Positions 54,278 through 64,000 of a DNA stretch of 64,000 bases are shown piece after piece. The stretch is from Ignatzschineria indica (GTDB lineage: Bacteria; Pseudomonadota; Gammaproteobacteria; Cardiobacteriales; Wohlfahrtiimonadaceae). The DNA lies in contig NZ_QEWR01000002.1 of the NCBI RefSeq assembly GCF_003121925.1, positions 124,001 to 188,000 on the forward strand. The letters run 5' to 3'. Below the pieces are notes generated by a model. That model was not told where the DNA came from, made no database searches, and saw nothing but the letters and a program-made list of their open reading frames with translations. The translations under genes were made by a program, and so were the position numbers. The first letter of the stretch is position 1, and each line of letters opens with the position of its first letter.

Positions 54278-55204
54278 ATGAGAAAGAGTGATCAGATCGA
54301 GCTAAAGCAGTTACGTTACTTTACCCATGTGGCAGAATTTGGGAGTTTTACTCGAGCTGCGAATCATCTCGATATCTCCTCTTCTGTTTTGAGTCGACAG
54401 ATTCGACAGTTAGAGGTTGATTTGGGGAAGAATCTCCTTATTCGAGATGGTCGTGGTGTGACATTAACGGAATCAGGTTATCTCTTTTTAGAGCATTGCC
54501 GTAAGATCTTAACGCAGTTAGAAAAAGCGGTCGAATCTGTCTCGGGGGCAGAACTTGCCGGGAATGTATCACTCGGTTTTCCGCCGACTTTAGCGCGATA
54601 CTTCTCTGTACCAATTATTCGTACTTTCCATGAGTTAATGCCTAAGGCAAAATTACGCGTCATTGAGGAATCGACAGTCTCCATTGAAGAGGGGATTATC
54701 ACTGGCATAATCGATATGGGGCTGATCTATAATCCCGTTCATATGCAGGATCTTGATGCTGTTTTTCTCTTAAAAGAGAGTCTCTATCTGATAGCACCTT
54801 GCACAATGGAGGTCGGTGCAACATCACAGGGGATTTCATTGGCGAAAGCAGCCACATTGCCCCTTATATTGCCAGCATATCCCAATGGGCATCGCCGGTT
54901 AATTGAGACCGAGATGATCAAAATAGCTTCTAAGCCCAATCTTATTTTAGAGGTCAATAGTGTTCGAACAACTTTTGAATTAGTGGCAAAAGAGATGGGA
55001 TGTACGATCTTTTCAAGTAAAGGGATCGATCTATTGCCAAAAGAGGAGCAGAAGAATATTCAGATGCATCGGATTCATACTCCCTCACTTATTACTAATC
55101 TCTATATTGCCACATCAAATAAACGGGTAATGACCAATACAGAGGAGACGCTCAGTAAAATCATAGCCTCTCTCTGTTTAGAGTATTTTGCAGTAGGAGA
55201 GTAG
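54278..55204 (+). CDS. LysR-family transcriptional regulator
   Basis: A 308-residue activator type. The N-terminal helix-turn-helix spans about 10-65 (LKQLRYFTHVAEFGSFTRAANHLDISSSVLSRQIRQLE), followed by the periplasmic-binding-like effector domain. It starts nine bases after the SdhA-like gene and probably shares its transcript, unlike the common divergent LysR arrangement. It is the only regulator inside the TRAP cluster and is the natural candidate for its control, with a di- or tricarboxylate as coinducer. No T-N11-A box could be assigned with confidence. Confidence 0.9.
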   Translation: MRKSDQIELKQLRYFTHVAEFGSFTRAANHLDISSSVLSRQIRQLEVDLGKNLLIRDGRGVTLTESGYLFLEHCRKILTQLEKAVESVSGAELAGNVSLGFPPTLARYFSVPIIRTFHELMPKAKLRVIEESTVSIEEGIITGIIDMGLIYNPVHMQDLDAVFLLKESLYLIAPCTMEVGATSQGISLAKAATLPLILPAYPNGHRRLIETEMIKIASKPNLILEVNSVRTTFELVAKEMGCTIFSSKGIDLLPKEEQKNIQMHRIHTPSLITNLYIATSNKRVMTNTEETLSKIIASLCLEYFAVGE

Positions 55205-55381
55205 GGTGCTTGAAGCGCTTTGGCAGGAGGTTTTAGTGACTCAATATTTGTAGGTTTTAGAAAATAGAAGTTAAAAATAATTCAATACATTCATCAATTA
55301 AGAGAACGGATATCGATCATAATCTAGTCGCAGATAAAAAGAGATGGATTGAGAGATGGATGAGAGATGTGAGGAGGAATA

Positions 55382-56785
55382 ATGGTAGATAATCAGCAAA
55401 GAGAAGGGAGATTAGAGGAATTACGAATCTTGTCTCCTACAGCAATTTTAGGATATGGTTTCCCTTTAAGTTCTTTTGAGAAGGGGATGGCGCGTGATCC
55501 CCACGTGATCGCTGTAGATGCCGGCTCAACAGATCCAGGACCTTTCTACTTAGGAAGTGGGCAATCATTTACCGATAGGGCTGCTGTAAAGCGAGATCTG
55601 AAGATTATGATCCCGGCGGCAAAGCGTGCGGGAATCCCTATTATTATCGGATCAGCTGGAGGTGCTGGTGCAGAATCACATCTGCGACTTACGCTTGATA
55701 TTATCAAAGAGATCTTAGTAGAGGAGCATCTGAAATTGAAGATAGCTCTTATCAATAGTGAATTACCGAAAGAAGTACTCTTAACGGCATTACACGCGGG
55801 AAAGATTACTCCCTTAGCGCCGGCAGAAGAGTTAACCGAAGCGGAATTATTGGCAAGTAGTGCCATTGTCGGGCAGATGGGGGAAGCGCCTTTTATCGAG
55901 GCACTTGATCAGGGTGTCGATCTGATTCTTGCCGGTAGAGCATATGATCCCTCACTCTTTGCGGCATTTGCAATTCGAGAGGGGTTTGATCGCGCCTTAT
56001 CGCTCCATTTAGGGAAAATTTTAGAGTGTGCGGCAATTGCAGCATTACCGGGAAGTGGTAGTGATAGTATGTTAGGAACATTGCGACAAGATCATTTTAT
56101 TGTGGAGCCTTTGGCAGATAATCGACGCTGTACAACGCTCTCTGTCGCCGCCCATACCCTCTATGAAAAATCAGATCCTTACCATCTACCAGGACCTGGA
56201 GGGGCACTCAATCTAACGAACTCAAAATTTACACAGATTGATGATCGCCGTGTAGCAGTCAGTGGAACAACATTTGATCCTACTGAAAAGTATTTTATTA
56301 AGTTAGAAGGGGCTAAAAAGAGAGGGTATCGCACCATCTCCATTGCCGGCGTTTCTGATCCTGTGATGATTGAGAAGATCGATGAGATCTTAGATGCGGT
56401 AAAAGAACGTGTGATTGATAATTTCTCCGGAAGTGATTTTGGGGAGTTTGATCTCAATTTCAATATTTATGGGAAAGGGGGAATCTCTCTACTGCCAGAA
56501 AAAGAGGAGGAGAGCGAGCCACCTAAAGAGTTAGGTATTGTGATTGAAGCATGCGCACCGACACAAGAGGAGGCGAATGCGATCTGTGGTTTTGCACGTA
56601 GTACAGCGCTTCATTTTGGGTATGAGGGGCGGATCTCAACAGCGGGAAATCTTGCTTTTCCATTCTCTCCTTCAGATGCGGAGATGGGAGAGGTCTACCA
56701 ATTTTCGCTCTATCATCTATTAGAGATTGAGTCGGAGAGTCAGCTTTTCCCTATTGAATATCTTGAAATTGATGGGGGTAAATAG
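55382..56785 (+). CDS. Acyclic terpene utilization AtuA family protein (DUF1446)
   Basis: A 467-residue protein with ILGYGFPLSSFEKGM near 21-35, AVDAGSTDPGPFYLGSG near 44-60, IIIGSAGGAGAESHLR near 86-101 and DLILAGRAYDPSLFAAFA near 180-197, all family landmarks. The name comes from Pseudomonas citronellol genes, but the family is much wider and its reaction is unknown; members often pair with a DUF4387 protein, as here. GAGGAG precedes the ATG. I infer a lyase or hydratase-type role on a carboxylic acid, from neighbours only. Confidence 0.85.
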   Translation: MVDNQQREGRLEELRILSPTAILGYGFPLSSFEKGMARDPHVIAVDAGSTDPGPFYLGSGQSFTDRAAVKRDLKIMIPAAKRAGIPIIIGSAGGAGAESHLRLTLDIIKEILVEEHLKLKIALINSELPKEVLLTALHAGKITPLAPAEELTEAELLASSAIVGQMGEAPFIEALDQGVDLILAGRAYDPSLFAAFAIREGFDRALSLHLGKILECAAIAALPGSGSDSMLGTLRQDHFIVEPLADNRRCTTLSVAAHTLYEKSDPYHLPGPGGALNLTNSKFTQIDDRRVAVSGTTFDPTEKYFIKLEGAKKRGYRTISIAGVSDPVMIEKIDEILDAVKERVIDNFSGSDFGEFDLNFNIYGKGGISLLPEKEEESEPPKELGIVIEACAPTQEEANAICGFARSTALHFGYEGRISTAGNLAFPFSPSDAEMGEVYQFSLYHLLEIESESQLFPIEYLEIDGGK

Positions 56786-56918
56786 GGATGAATCGACGCC
56801 ATAATTTAGAAAAAGAGCAGTTCTTTAACTGCTCTATATGCTCTATAGAAATTATTCAAGACGCCATTCACTGCAGTATTCAATGCAGTACTCAAAGAAC
56901 TATTGGGGGAGGAGTAGG

Positions 56919-57347
56919 ATGTTAACTCGAAAACAAGGTAGCCAAGGTCATCAAGATAATCAAGATAATCAAGGTGCATCGCAAGCGATGACCACTTACA
57001 CTCTACGTGAGGTTGCATCGGTAATACGGAGTAAGAATGCCGGCCCCTTTGAACTCTGCTTCGATATTATCTTTATTGAAGAGGCATTTTATCAGCGATG
57101 TAAGGCAGCGAAGATTATCACTGCTGAATCTTTTGCAGATCTCTATGGAATCACGCCCGACAAGGTTCTCAATGTTGTCTATTTTGATCCGGCAAAAGCA
57201 TTGAAGATCACAATCATTCGGCCAATCTCTTCAGGTGCTTTAGGGGAGAAGGATGTTTACGGCGCACAGCAACATCGCCCACTTGTCAATTTTCAGTTTC
57301 AATTAGCTTCTTCAGTCAACTTAACAGAGGAGAGGAGTAATGCGTAA
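56919..57347 (+). CDS. DUF4387 family protein
   Basis: The conserved core begins at YTLREVASVIRSKNAGPFELCFDIIF (about residues 26-51 of 142) and includes VLNVVYFDPAKALKITIIRP; family members are usually about 105 residues and stand next to DUF1446 genes. Function is unknown. I chose ATG 56919 because GGAGGAG lies before it. It gives an N-terminal extension of about 23 residues rich in Q, D, N and G, coded by CAAGATAAT-type tandem repeats; an alternative start at 56988 gives a normal-length protein but lacks a good ribosome binding site. The end overlaps the next start by eight bases. Confidence 0.82.
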   Translation: MLTRKQGSQGHQDNQDNQGASQAMTTYTLREVASVIRSKNAGPFELCFDIIFIEEAFYQRCKAAKIITAESFADLYGITPDKVLNVVYFDPAKALKITIIRPISSGALGEKDVYGAQQHRPLVNFQFQLASSVNLTEERSNA

Positions 57348-58182
57348 AATTAATGTCGCCGCTATTACCGATTTGGTGGCAGAGCTCTCTATTGAGGCAA
57401 ATACCTCATTGAGTGATGATATCTATAGTTGTCTTGGAAGCTGTATGCAAAATGAGAGCTCCCCTTTAGGACGTAATATTTTGCAGACCATTATCGACAA
57501 TGCTGATCTAGCGAAGAGGGAGCGCCGGCCGATGTGTCAAGATACGGGGCAGACCGTTGTTTTTGTGGAGCTAGGGCAAGATCTACATATTGAAGGTGGA
57601 CTCCTAGAAGATGCCATTAATGCCGGTATTCGAGAAGGGTATCGCCGCGGATATCTACGTAATTCCGTTGTAAAAACACCGTTTGATCGCATCAATACAG
57701 GAGATAATACACCGGGGGTGATCCATTATGAGATTGTTGCCGGTGATCAATTGAAAATAACGGTGTCGCCCAAAGGATTTGGGAGTGAAAATATGAGTCA
57801 GCTGAAGATGTTAAAACCGAGTGATGGTCTTGAAGGAGTAAAGGAATTTATCCTTCAAGTGGTTAAAGATGCCGGTTCTAATCCATGTCCGCCTATTATT
57901 GTGGGGGTTGGTGTGGGGGGAACGATGGAAAAAGCAGCGCTTTTGAGTAAAAAAGCACTCTTAAAGCCGATCGATATTGTCAATGAAGATCCCTTTTTAG
58001 CTTCGCTTGAAGCGGAATTGTTAGAGAAAATTAATGAGTTAGAGATTGGTCCTGCCGGTTTTGGTGGTAAGACAACGGCATTAGCTGTCAATATTAATCT
58101 CTATCCTACCCATATTGCGGGTCTTCCTGTTGCTGTTAATATTGGCTGTCATGCTAATCGGCATGCGGAAGGAATTTTGTAG
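57340..58182 (+). CDS. Fumarate hydratase / L(+)-tartrate dehydratase alpha subunit
   Basis: The 280-residue N-terminal part of a class I [4Fe-4S] hydro-lyase. The cluster cysteines C66 (MCQDTGQT), C183 (SNPCPP) and C270 (GCHANRHA) are present, as is KGFGSENMS near 145-153. In TtdAB the two parts are separate genes, as here; in FumA/FumB they are fused. It starts inside the last codons of the DUF4387 gene, so translation is coupled. It may act on tartrate, fumarate, mesaconate or a similar acid; sequence alone does not decide. Confidence 0.9.
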   Translation: MRKINVAAITDLVAELSIEANTSLSDDIYSCLGSCMQNESSPLGRNILQTIIDNADLAKRERRPMCQDTGQTVVFVELGQDLHIEGGLLEDAINAGIREGYRRGYLRNSVVKTPFDRINTGDNTPGVIHYEIVAGDQLKITVSPKGFGSENMSQLKMLKPSDGLEGVKEFILQVVKDAGSNPCPPIIVGVGVGGTMEKAALLSKKALLKPIDIVNEDPFLASLEAELLEKINELEIGPAGFGGKTTALAVNINLYPTHIAGLPVAVNIGCHANRHAEGIL

Positions 58183-58193
58183 GAGGGGAGGCA

Positions 58194-58799
58194 ATGAAGC
58201 AAAGAGAGCAAAGAGAGCAGTCAAGAGATTCGTTGTCCGTGGCTCAATCAGGAGATCAGTCAGGAGCAGTTACAACAGGAAGAGAGCTGAAATTGCCACT
58301 GACAAAAGAGGTGATCAACTCTTTAAAGGCAGGGGATCTTATCTATTTGACAGGTTCACTCTATACAGGTCGCGATGCGGCGCATAAAAGAATGAGTGAG
58401 ATGTTATCTCGAGGAGAGAAGCTACCGATTGAAGTTGAGGGAGAGGTGATCTATTATGCCGGCCCCTGTCCTCCGAAACCTGGAGAAGCGATTGGTTCTG
58501 TCGGCCCGACAACTGCAAGTAGAATGGATGCGTACTCCCCACAGCTGATTGCTGCGGGATTAGTTGCAATGATTGGAAAGGGGAGTCGCAGTCAAGAGGT
58601 AATCGAGGCGATAAAGCGCCATAATGGGATCTATTTTGCTGCTATTGGTGGTGTTGCGGCCTTGATGGGGAAGTGTGTTATTGCTGCTGAAGTGGTTGCC
58701 TTTGAGGATCTAGGCCCTGAAGCGATTCGACGCTTAGAGGTTAAAAAGTTGCCTCTTATTGTTGCAATCGACTCAACCGGGAAAAGTCTATATCCTTGA
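58194..58799 (+). CDS. Fumarate hydratase / L(+)-tartrate dehydratase beta subunit
   Basis: The 201-residue C-terminal part of the class I hydro-lyase. The core begins LKLPLTKEVINSLKAGDLIYLTGSLYTGRDAAHKRM (about 32-67) and includes YYAGPCPPKPGEAIGSVGPTTASRMD (about 83-108) and GKGSRS. The first 30 residues (KQREQREQSRDSLS...) are an uncommon charged, repeat-derived extension; GGAGGGGAGG before the ATG supports that start. It follows the alpha subunit by 11 bases and forms the active enzyme with it. Confidence 0.9.
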   Translation: MKQREQREQSRDSLSVAQSGDQSGAVTTGRELKLPLTKEVINSLKAGDLIYLTGSLYTGRDAAHKRMSEMLSRGEKLPIEVEGEVIYYAGPCPPKPGEAIGSVGPTTASRMDAYSPQLIAAGLVAMIGKGSRSQEVIEAIKRHNGIYFAAIGGVAALMGKCVIAAEVVAFEDLGPEAIRRLEVKKLPLIVAIDSTGKSLYP

Positions 58800-60464
<1,665 letters not shown>

Positions 60465-60517
60465 AAAACTTTCTTAAGCTCATCAAAATTTAATCTATGC
60501 CCTTAACTTACCCTCTA

Positions 60518-60582
60518 AATTTGATCATTTAATTTGATTACTTAATTTGATTACTTAATCTGATTATTGAATCTGATCATAA
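60518..60582. repeat. 13-bp tandem repeat, five units, between dctP and dctQ
   Basis: AATTTGATCATTT, AATTTGATTACTT (twice), AATCTGATTATTG and AATCTGATCATAA follow without gap. It is the longest clear tandem repeat in the window. Confidence 0.85.
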
Positions 60583-60635
60583 ATAAGCAGAGTTAAGGGT
60601 GTAGATCCCTGTATGTAAAAAAGAGAGGATTTCTA

Positions 60636-61328
60636 ATGTTTATCAGTACATATCAAAAACTTGATAGAGGCTGGCAGCAGATTGAAAAATTTGTCACAGT
60701 TCTCATTTTAAGCGCGATGACCTTCGTGACTTTTATCTACACGATGCTCAATAATCTCTATACCCCCTTTTACAGCTTAGCAGATTGGGTGGCGGGAGAT
60801 GAACCCTCAAAACTGGAAGACTTTCTCCTCGATGTGGGCGATTCAATGATGGATCTGGCGACTTCGATGAATTGGTCTAACCGTTTTACAGCGGCCTGTT
60901 TTGCTTGGTTAATCTTCTTCTGTATGTCGTATGGTGTGCGTATTGGTGGGCATATCGGCGTTGATGCCTTAGTTAAATTATTTCATAAACCGATTAAACG
61001 ATTATTAGCCTATATTGGCCTTGGTGCTTGCCTTCTTTATGGCGGTATTATGCTATTTGCCAGCTTAGATTGGGTGCTTAACTTCTATAAGCTTGGAACA
61101 TTAGCGGAAGATCTCGATCGTTTTGGTATTAGACGCTGGCATATTACGATGATTGTTCCTGTTGGTTTCTTCCTATTGATTCTGCGTTATCTTGAGATCG
61201 GATATAAAATTATAACTCATCAACAAGATGGCTTGGGCTTAGCTGATGAAGCTAAAGATGCCTTAGAAGAGATTGCACATGCAGAGCATGTTCAGTTAGC
61301 AGATGATCAAGAAGGAGCGAAAAAATGA
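60636..61328 (+). CDS. dctQ: TRAP transporter small membrane subunit, DctQ
   Basis: A 230-residue inner membrane protein with four hydrophobic segments (about 20-40, 86-106, 124-144 and 168-188). The loop between the first two is longer than usual and acidic. RIGGHIGVDALVKL near 107-120 is the family landmark. Its stop overlaps the dctM start by four bases (ATGA). The C-terminal 35 residues are charged and cytoplasmic. Confidence 0.92.
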   Translation: MFISTYQKLDRGWQQIEKFVTVLILSAMTFVTFIYTMLNNLYTPFYSLADWVAGDEPSKLEDFLLDVGDSMMDLATSMNWSNRFTAACFAWLIFFCMSYGVRIGGHIGVDALVKLFHKPIKRLLAYIGLGACLLYGGIMLFASLDWVLNFYKLGTLAEDLDRFGIRRWHITMIVPVGFFLLILRYLEIGYKIITHQQDGLGLADEAKDALEEIAHAEHVQLADDQEGAKK

Positions 61329-62608
61329 CCATATTATTCTTATTTGTGTTGCTCTTTGCCTTGATGCTGATTGGTGTTCCCGTTGCCATCTCACTTGGTC
61401 TGTCGAGCGCATTAACCATTATCTTTTTTAGTCCCGACTCTCCGCGTAGTTTAGCGATTAAGATGTTTGAGACTTCCGAACACTCCACGCTCTTAGCAAT
61501 CCCCTTTTTCCTCATTGCCGGTGCTTTTATGACAACCGGAGGCGTTGCGCAGCGTCTGATCGACTTTGCAAATGCTTGCGTTGGTCATATTCGAGGGGGG
61601 CTTGCAATCGGCTCAGTGCTTGCTTGTATGCTCTTTGCTGCACTTTCAGGATCGAGTCCGGCAACAGTGGCCGCAGTAGGTTCAATTGCAATTGCCGGCA
61701 TGGTTAAATCAGGTTATACCAAAGAGTTTGGTGCAGGCATTATCTGTAATGCCGGAACGTTGGGGATCTTAATTCCGCCCTCTATCGTTATGGTTGTCTA
61801 TGCGGCAGCTACAGAGCAATCGGTTGGTAAGATGTTTATGGCAGGTGTTGTCCCCGGCGTACTCTTAGGCGTAGCATTAATGGCAGCGATCTATATTGTT
61901 GCGCGTATTAAAAAACTGCCGGCCCAACCTCGCGTTAGTGTAAAAGAGTGGTTTGTTGCTTTTAGACGCGCACTTTGGGGATTGCTCCTTATGGTGATCA
62001 TTTTAGGTGGTATCTATAGCGGAATGTATACGCCCACTGAAGCGGCAGCTGTTGCAGCTGTCTATTCAATGTTTGTAGCACTTTTCGTCTATAAAGATAT
62101 GCGCATCCGTGATTTTTCTAAGGTGATGTTAGAGTCAGGCAAGATGACGGTGATGCTGATGTTTATCATTGCGAACGCCATGCTTTTTGCACATGTTTTA
62201 ACCACTGAGCAGATTCCGCAGTCGATCGCAAGTTGGGTGATCGATATGGGCTTCTCACCGTGGATGTTCTTGGTGATTGTTAATATTGTGTTACTAATTG
62301 CGGGTAGTTTTATGGAGCCATCAGCGGTGATTCTGATCTTGGCGCCGATCTTCTTCCCCATTGCGATGGAGCTTGGTATTGATCCGATTCACCTAGGGAT
62401 CATCATGGTTGTGAATATGGAGATTGGGTTAATTACACCACCTATTGGCCTTAACCTCTTTGTCTCCTCTGCTGTAACAGGTATGCCGATCACAAGTACG
62501 ATTAGAGCAGCACTTCCATGGTTGATGATCTTAATTGTCTTCCTGCTATTGATTACATATATTCCCTTTATCTCTCTCGGGTTACCGACTTTCTTAGGGA
62601 TGATGTAG
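61325..62608 (+). CDS. dctM: TRAP transporter large membrane subunit, DctM
   Basis: The 427-residue transport channel with about 12 membrane segments. The landmarks are GVPVAISLGLSSALT at 16-30, the LLAIPFFLIAGAFMTTGG segment near 57-74, ALSGSSPATVAAVGSI near 100-115, and the NMEIGLITPPIGLNLFV motif near 374-390. It catalyses sodium-driven uptake together with DctQ and a DctP. It ends the operon and is followed by a bidirectional terminator. Confidence 0.95.
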   Translation: MTILFLFVLLFALMLIGVPVAISLGLSSALTIIFFSPDSPRSLAIKMFETSEHSTLLAIPFFLIAGAFMTTGGVAQRLIDFANACVGHIRGGLAIGSVLACMLFAALSGSSPATVAAVGSIAIAGMVKSGYTKEFGAGIICNAGTLGILIPPSIVMVVYAAATEQSVGKMFMAGVVPGVLLGVALMAAIYIVARIKKLPAQPRVSVKEWFVAFRRALWGLLLMVIILGGIYSGMYTPTEAAAVAAVYSMFVALFVYKDMRIRDFSKVMLESGKMTVMLMFIIANAMLFAHVLTTEQIPQSIASWVIDMGFSPWMFLVIVNIVLLIAGSFMEPSAVILILAPIFFPIAMELGIDPIHLGIIMVVNMEIGLITPPIGLNLFVSSAVTGMPITSTIRAALPWLMILIVFLLLITYIPFISLGLPTFLGMM

Positions 62609-62664
62609 AGATACTATATTTATCTAACGTATTGAAATATAAAAATAAAGCATAAAAGCATAAC

Positions 62665-62706
62665 AAAATGCCATATACTCAGATTCTAGGGTATATGGCA
62701 TTTTTT
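62665..62706. terminator. Bidirectional terminator between dctM and hutC
   Basis: AAAATGCCATATAC (62665-62678) and GTATATGGCATTTT (62691-62704) form a perfect 14-bp stem. Six T residues follow on the plus strand and an A/T-rich tail on the other. Confidence 0.88.
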
Positions 62707-62762
62707 ATGAAGAAGTTTAAAAGTTTTAAGTGCTCTGGTCTGTGGCGGGAGAAGATCTCTAT

Positions 62763-63503
62763 CTAGATTGAATCCATCGGGATGCCTAAGCGCATATATT
62801 CATCGACTCGCATGCGAGAGTGCAGGCGATAGCGAGAAGCAGGGTAGATAAATTCAGCATAACTGATGAGACCGATAGAACTCCAAGTTCTTCGCTTAAT
62901 ATCGAGGCAAGCAGAACCTAATTCTACTTTGAGGTAGCGACTTAAGGTCTCATCTGCGACCGTTGCTTCTATTGAATGCTCCATCTCCGTTAAATCATAA
63001 TTTTTGAGAAGAAATCCACTCGGCGATATCTTTAAAAAATCTTGCTCAAAAAAATTAGGGACCAATTGATGAGGGATATAGCGCTTCTCAATTGCTAGTG
63101 GGAGATCATTTTCAAAGTGGATAATATGGCAGAAATAGAGTGTCGATTCGATTGGCACTTCCAACTTTTTAGCGACTAAGCCACTTGCCGGCAATAGCTT
63201 TTGCGCAATAATTTCAGCACGATGACGATTACCCCGATTTTCGATCTCACCGACAATATCTACAACAGTTAATGGTTGAGAGCTAGCTTTTTTAGGCATC
63301 ACAAATGTACCACTTCCTTGGATGCGCTTTAGGATATTTTGTCTGCTCAGTTCAGTAATGGCACGATTAATAGTCATACGGCTAGCATTAAAGAGCTGTG
63401 ACAACTCCTGTTCCGTAGGGATCTGTTCGCCTTCGCTATATTCATTATTTTCTATCTTTTCAAGAATATAGTTCTGGACTTTTTTATATATTGGGATCGA
63501 CAT
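62763..63503 (-). CDS. hutC: Histidine utilization repressor, GntR/HutC family
   Basis: The 246-residue protein has an N-terminal winged helix (about 1-70: YKKVQNYILEKIENNEYSEGEQIPTEQELSQLFNASRMTINRAITELS) and a C-terminal UTRA effector domain, which in HutC binds urocanate. I placed the start at ATG 63503 (MSIPIYKK), which fits the family, rather than at 63551. It is divergent from hutU, and a long palindrome stands in the spacer. This strongly supports the HutC call over other UTRA-domain regulators. Confidence 0.9.
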   Translation of the reverse strand: MSIPIYKKVQNYILEKIENNEYSEGEQIPTEQELSQLFNASRMTINRAITELSRQNILKRIQGSGTFVMPKKASSQPLTVVDIVGEIENRGNRHRAEIIAQKLLPASGLVAKKLEVPIESTLYFCHIIHFENDLPLAIEKRYIPHQLVPNFFEQDFLKISPSGFLLKNYDLTEMEHSIEATVADETLSRYLKVELGSACLDIKRRTWSSIGLISYAEFIYPASRYRLHSRMRVDEYMRLGIPMDSI

Positions 63504-63951
63504 GCATATTTTTCCGGCACTGAATGAATGAGTAGGCAAATTATAGCCCACAACTTAGGGTAATTCATTATTATCTCATGCGAAAATCGATCTGTTATGG
63601 GAGTTTCTCTGACATTAAGGATGATGGTATCTCTCTATTATCAAAGCGTTTCGTGTGATTAGATCTTGGAATGTCTATACAATAATTAAATGTATAGACA
63701 TTTAGAAATAGCTATGTATATAATGAAATTAGCTTCAGAGCTAAAAATGAAAAGAAAGAAATTGATTAAAAATTTGAAGCTTTAGGTGTCGGGTTTAGGG
63801 AGGAGGCTCGGGGCGAGAGTAGATCAATACTCAAGACCACTATTCAAATCTCTAAATCCCATGCTTTAAATATATAAAGCTTCGATCGAATAGAGGTGAT
63901 CTCCATAAAGAGAGATCACATCACACAATCTTAGTTTGGAGGATAAGAGTT
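63504..63951. other. Divergent control region of hutC and hutU
   Basis: Apart from the palindrome at 63670-63702 this region has a half-site-like TATGTATATAATG (63713-63725) that could include a -10 box, a purine-rich stretch to 63830, and a GGAGG ribosome binding site for hutU (63938-63943). No gene is supported. Confidence 0.5.
63670..63702. promoter_or_regulatory. Probable HutC operator, 12-bp arm palindrome
   Basis: AATGTCTATACA (63670-63681) and TGTATAGACATT (63691-63702) are perfect inverse repeats around a 9-base AT centre. HutC proteins are known to bind TGTATA/TATACA-type palindromes in hut promoters. Confidence 0.7.
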
Positions 63952-64000
63952 ATGTCTAATAATAATGATCGTTATAGAGATGTCGAGATTCGCGCACCGA
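63952..64000 (+). CDS. hutU: Urocanate hydratase, first codons only
   Basis: Only 16 codons are visible, MSNNNDRYRDVEIRAP, before the window ends. The ATG follows GGAGGATAAGAGTT, a good ribosome binding site. The NRY...IRAP pattern is how urocanate hydratases begin, and the divergent hutC gene with its operator supports it. The enzyme converts urocanate to imidazolonepropionate in histidine breakdown. Confidence 0.75.
   Translation, partial: MSNNNDRYRDVEIRAP

Overview
The window is AT-rich DNA of a gammaproteobacterium. The main evidence is gene order and families: bamD divergent from rluD-pgeF, a monomeric NADP isocitrate dehydrogenase, waaA, guaB, lysS, a codBA operon and a hutC/hutU pair. 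The low GC content and protein style suggest the Ignatzschineria/Wohlfahrtiimonas group, but that placement is my inference. I see no rRNA, tRNA, CRISPR array, insertion sequence or prophage.

Positions 1-26,100 are mostly housekeeping genes: a yaiI-type gene cut by the window edge, a universal stress protein, codBA, gapA, pepA, miaB, pgeF-rluD, bamD, waaA, icd, leuS, an unattached amino-acid-type ABC ATPase, a cysteine desulfurase with an extra C-terminal domain, pgsA, guaB and lysS. From 26,500 to 28,240 there is a small membrane protein, a 59-residue ORF with a strong ribosome binding site, and a long gene-free AT-rich stretch. At 28,245 a textbook class I preQ1 riboswitch precedes queC-queD-queE.

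Positions 30,077-44,960 form an aromatic-catabolism island. A TetR-family regulator faces a long plus-strand series: C-C bond hydrolase, LigA-like and LigB-like ring-cleavage subunits, Rieske ferredoxin, alpha and beta subunits of a ring-hydroxylating dioxygenase, a cis-dihydrodiol dehydrogenase, a nitronate-monooxygenase-like flavoprotein, an MhpD-type hydratase, a feruloyl-CoA-synthase-like ligase, MhpF and MhpE. The matching ferredoxin reductase lies at the end on the opposite strand. Three copies of one palindrome (CATACA-N4-TGTATG) sit at two promoters, one for the main operon and one for the reductase, which suggests a TetR regulon spanning the island.

Positions 45,161-48,630 hold an NAD module: nadC and nadA diverge from a region carrying repeated ATGCTCA-N3-TGAGCAT palindromes, followed by a regulator resembling NadQ, which I know mainly from alphaproteobacteria.

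Positions 49,125-62,608 are a second catabolic island, all on the plus strand: an MmgE/PrpD-family protein, a TRAP solute-binding protein, an SdhA-like flavoprotein without sdhB/C/D beside it, a LysR regulator, an AtuA-family (DUF1446) protein, a DUF4387 protein, a two-subunit iron-sulfur fumarase/tartrate dehydratase, and a second TRAP system (dctP-dctQ-dctM). It looks like uptake and breakdown of an unsaturated or hydroxylated di- or tricarboxylate; the substrate is unknown. The window ends with hutC and the first codons of hutU around a long palindrome.

Many intergenic spacers contain degenerate tandem repeats of 8-15 bp, an unusual feature of this DNA.
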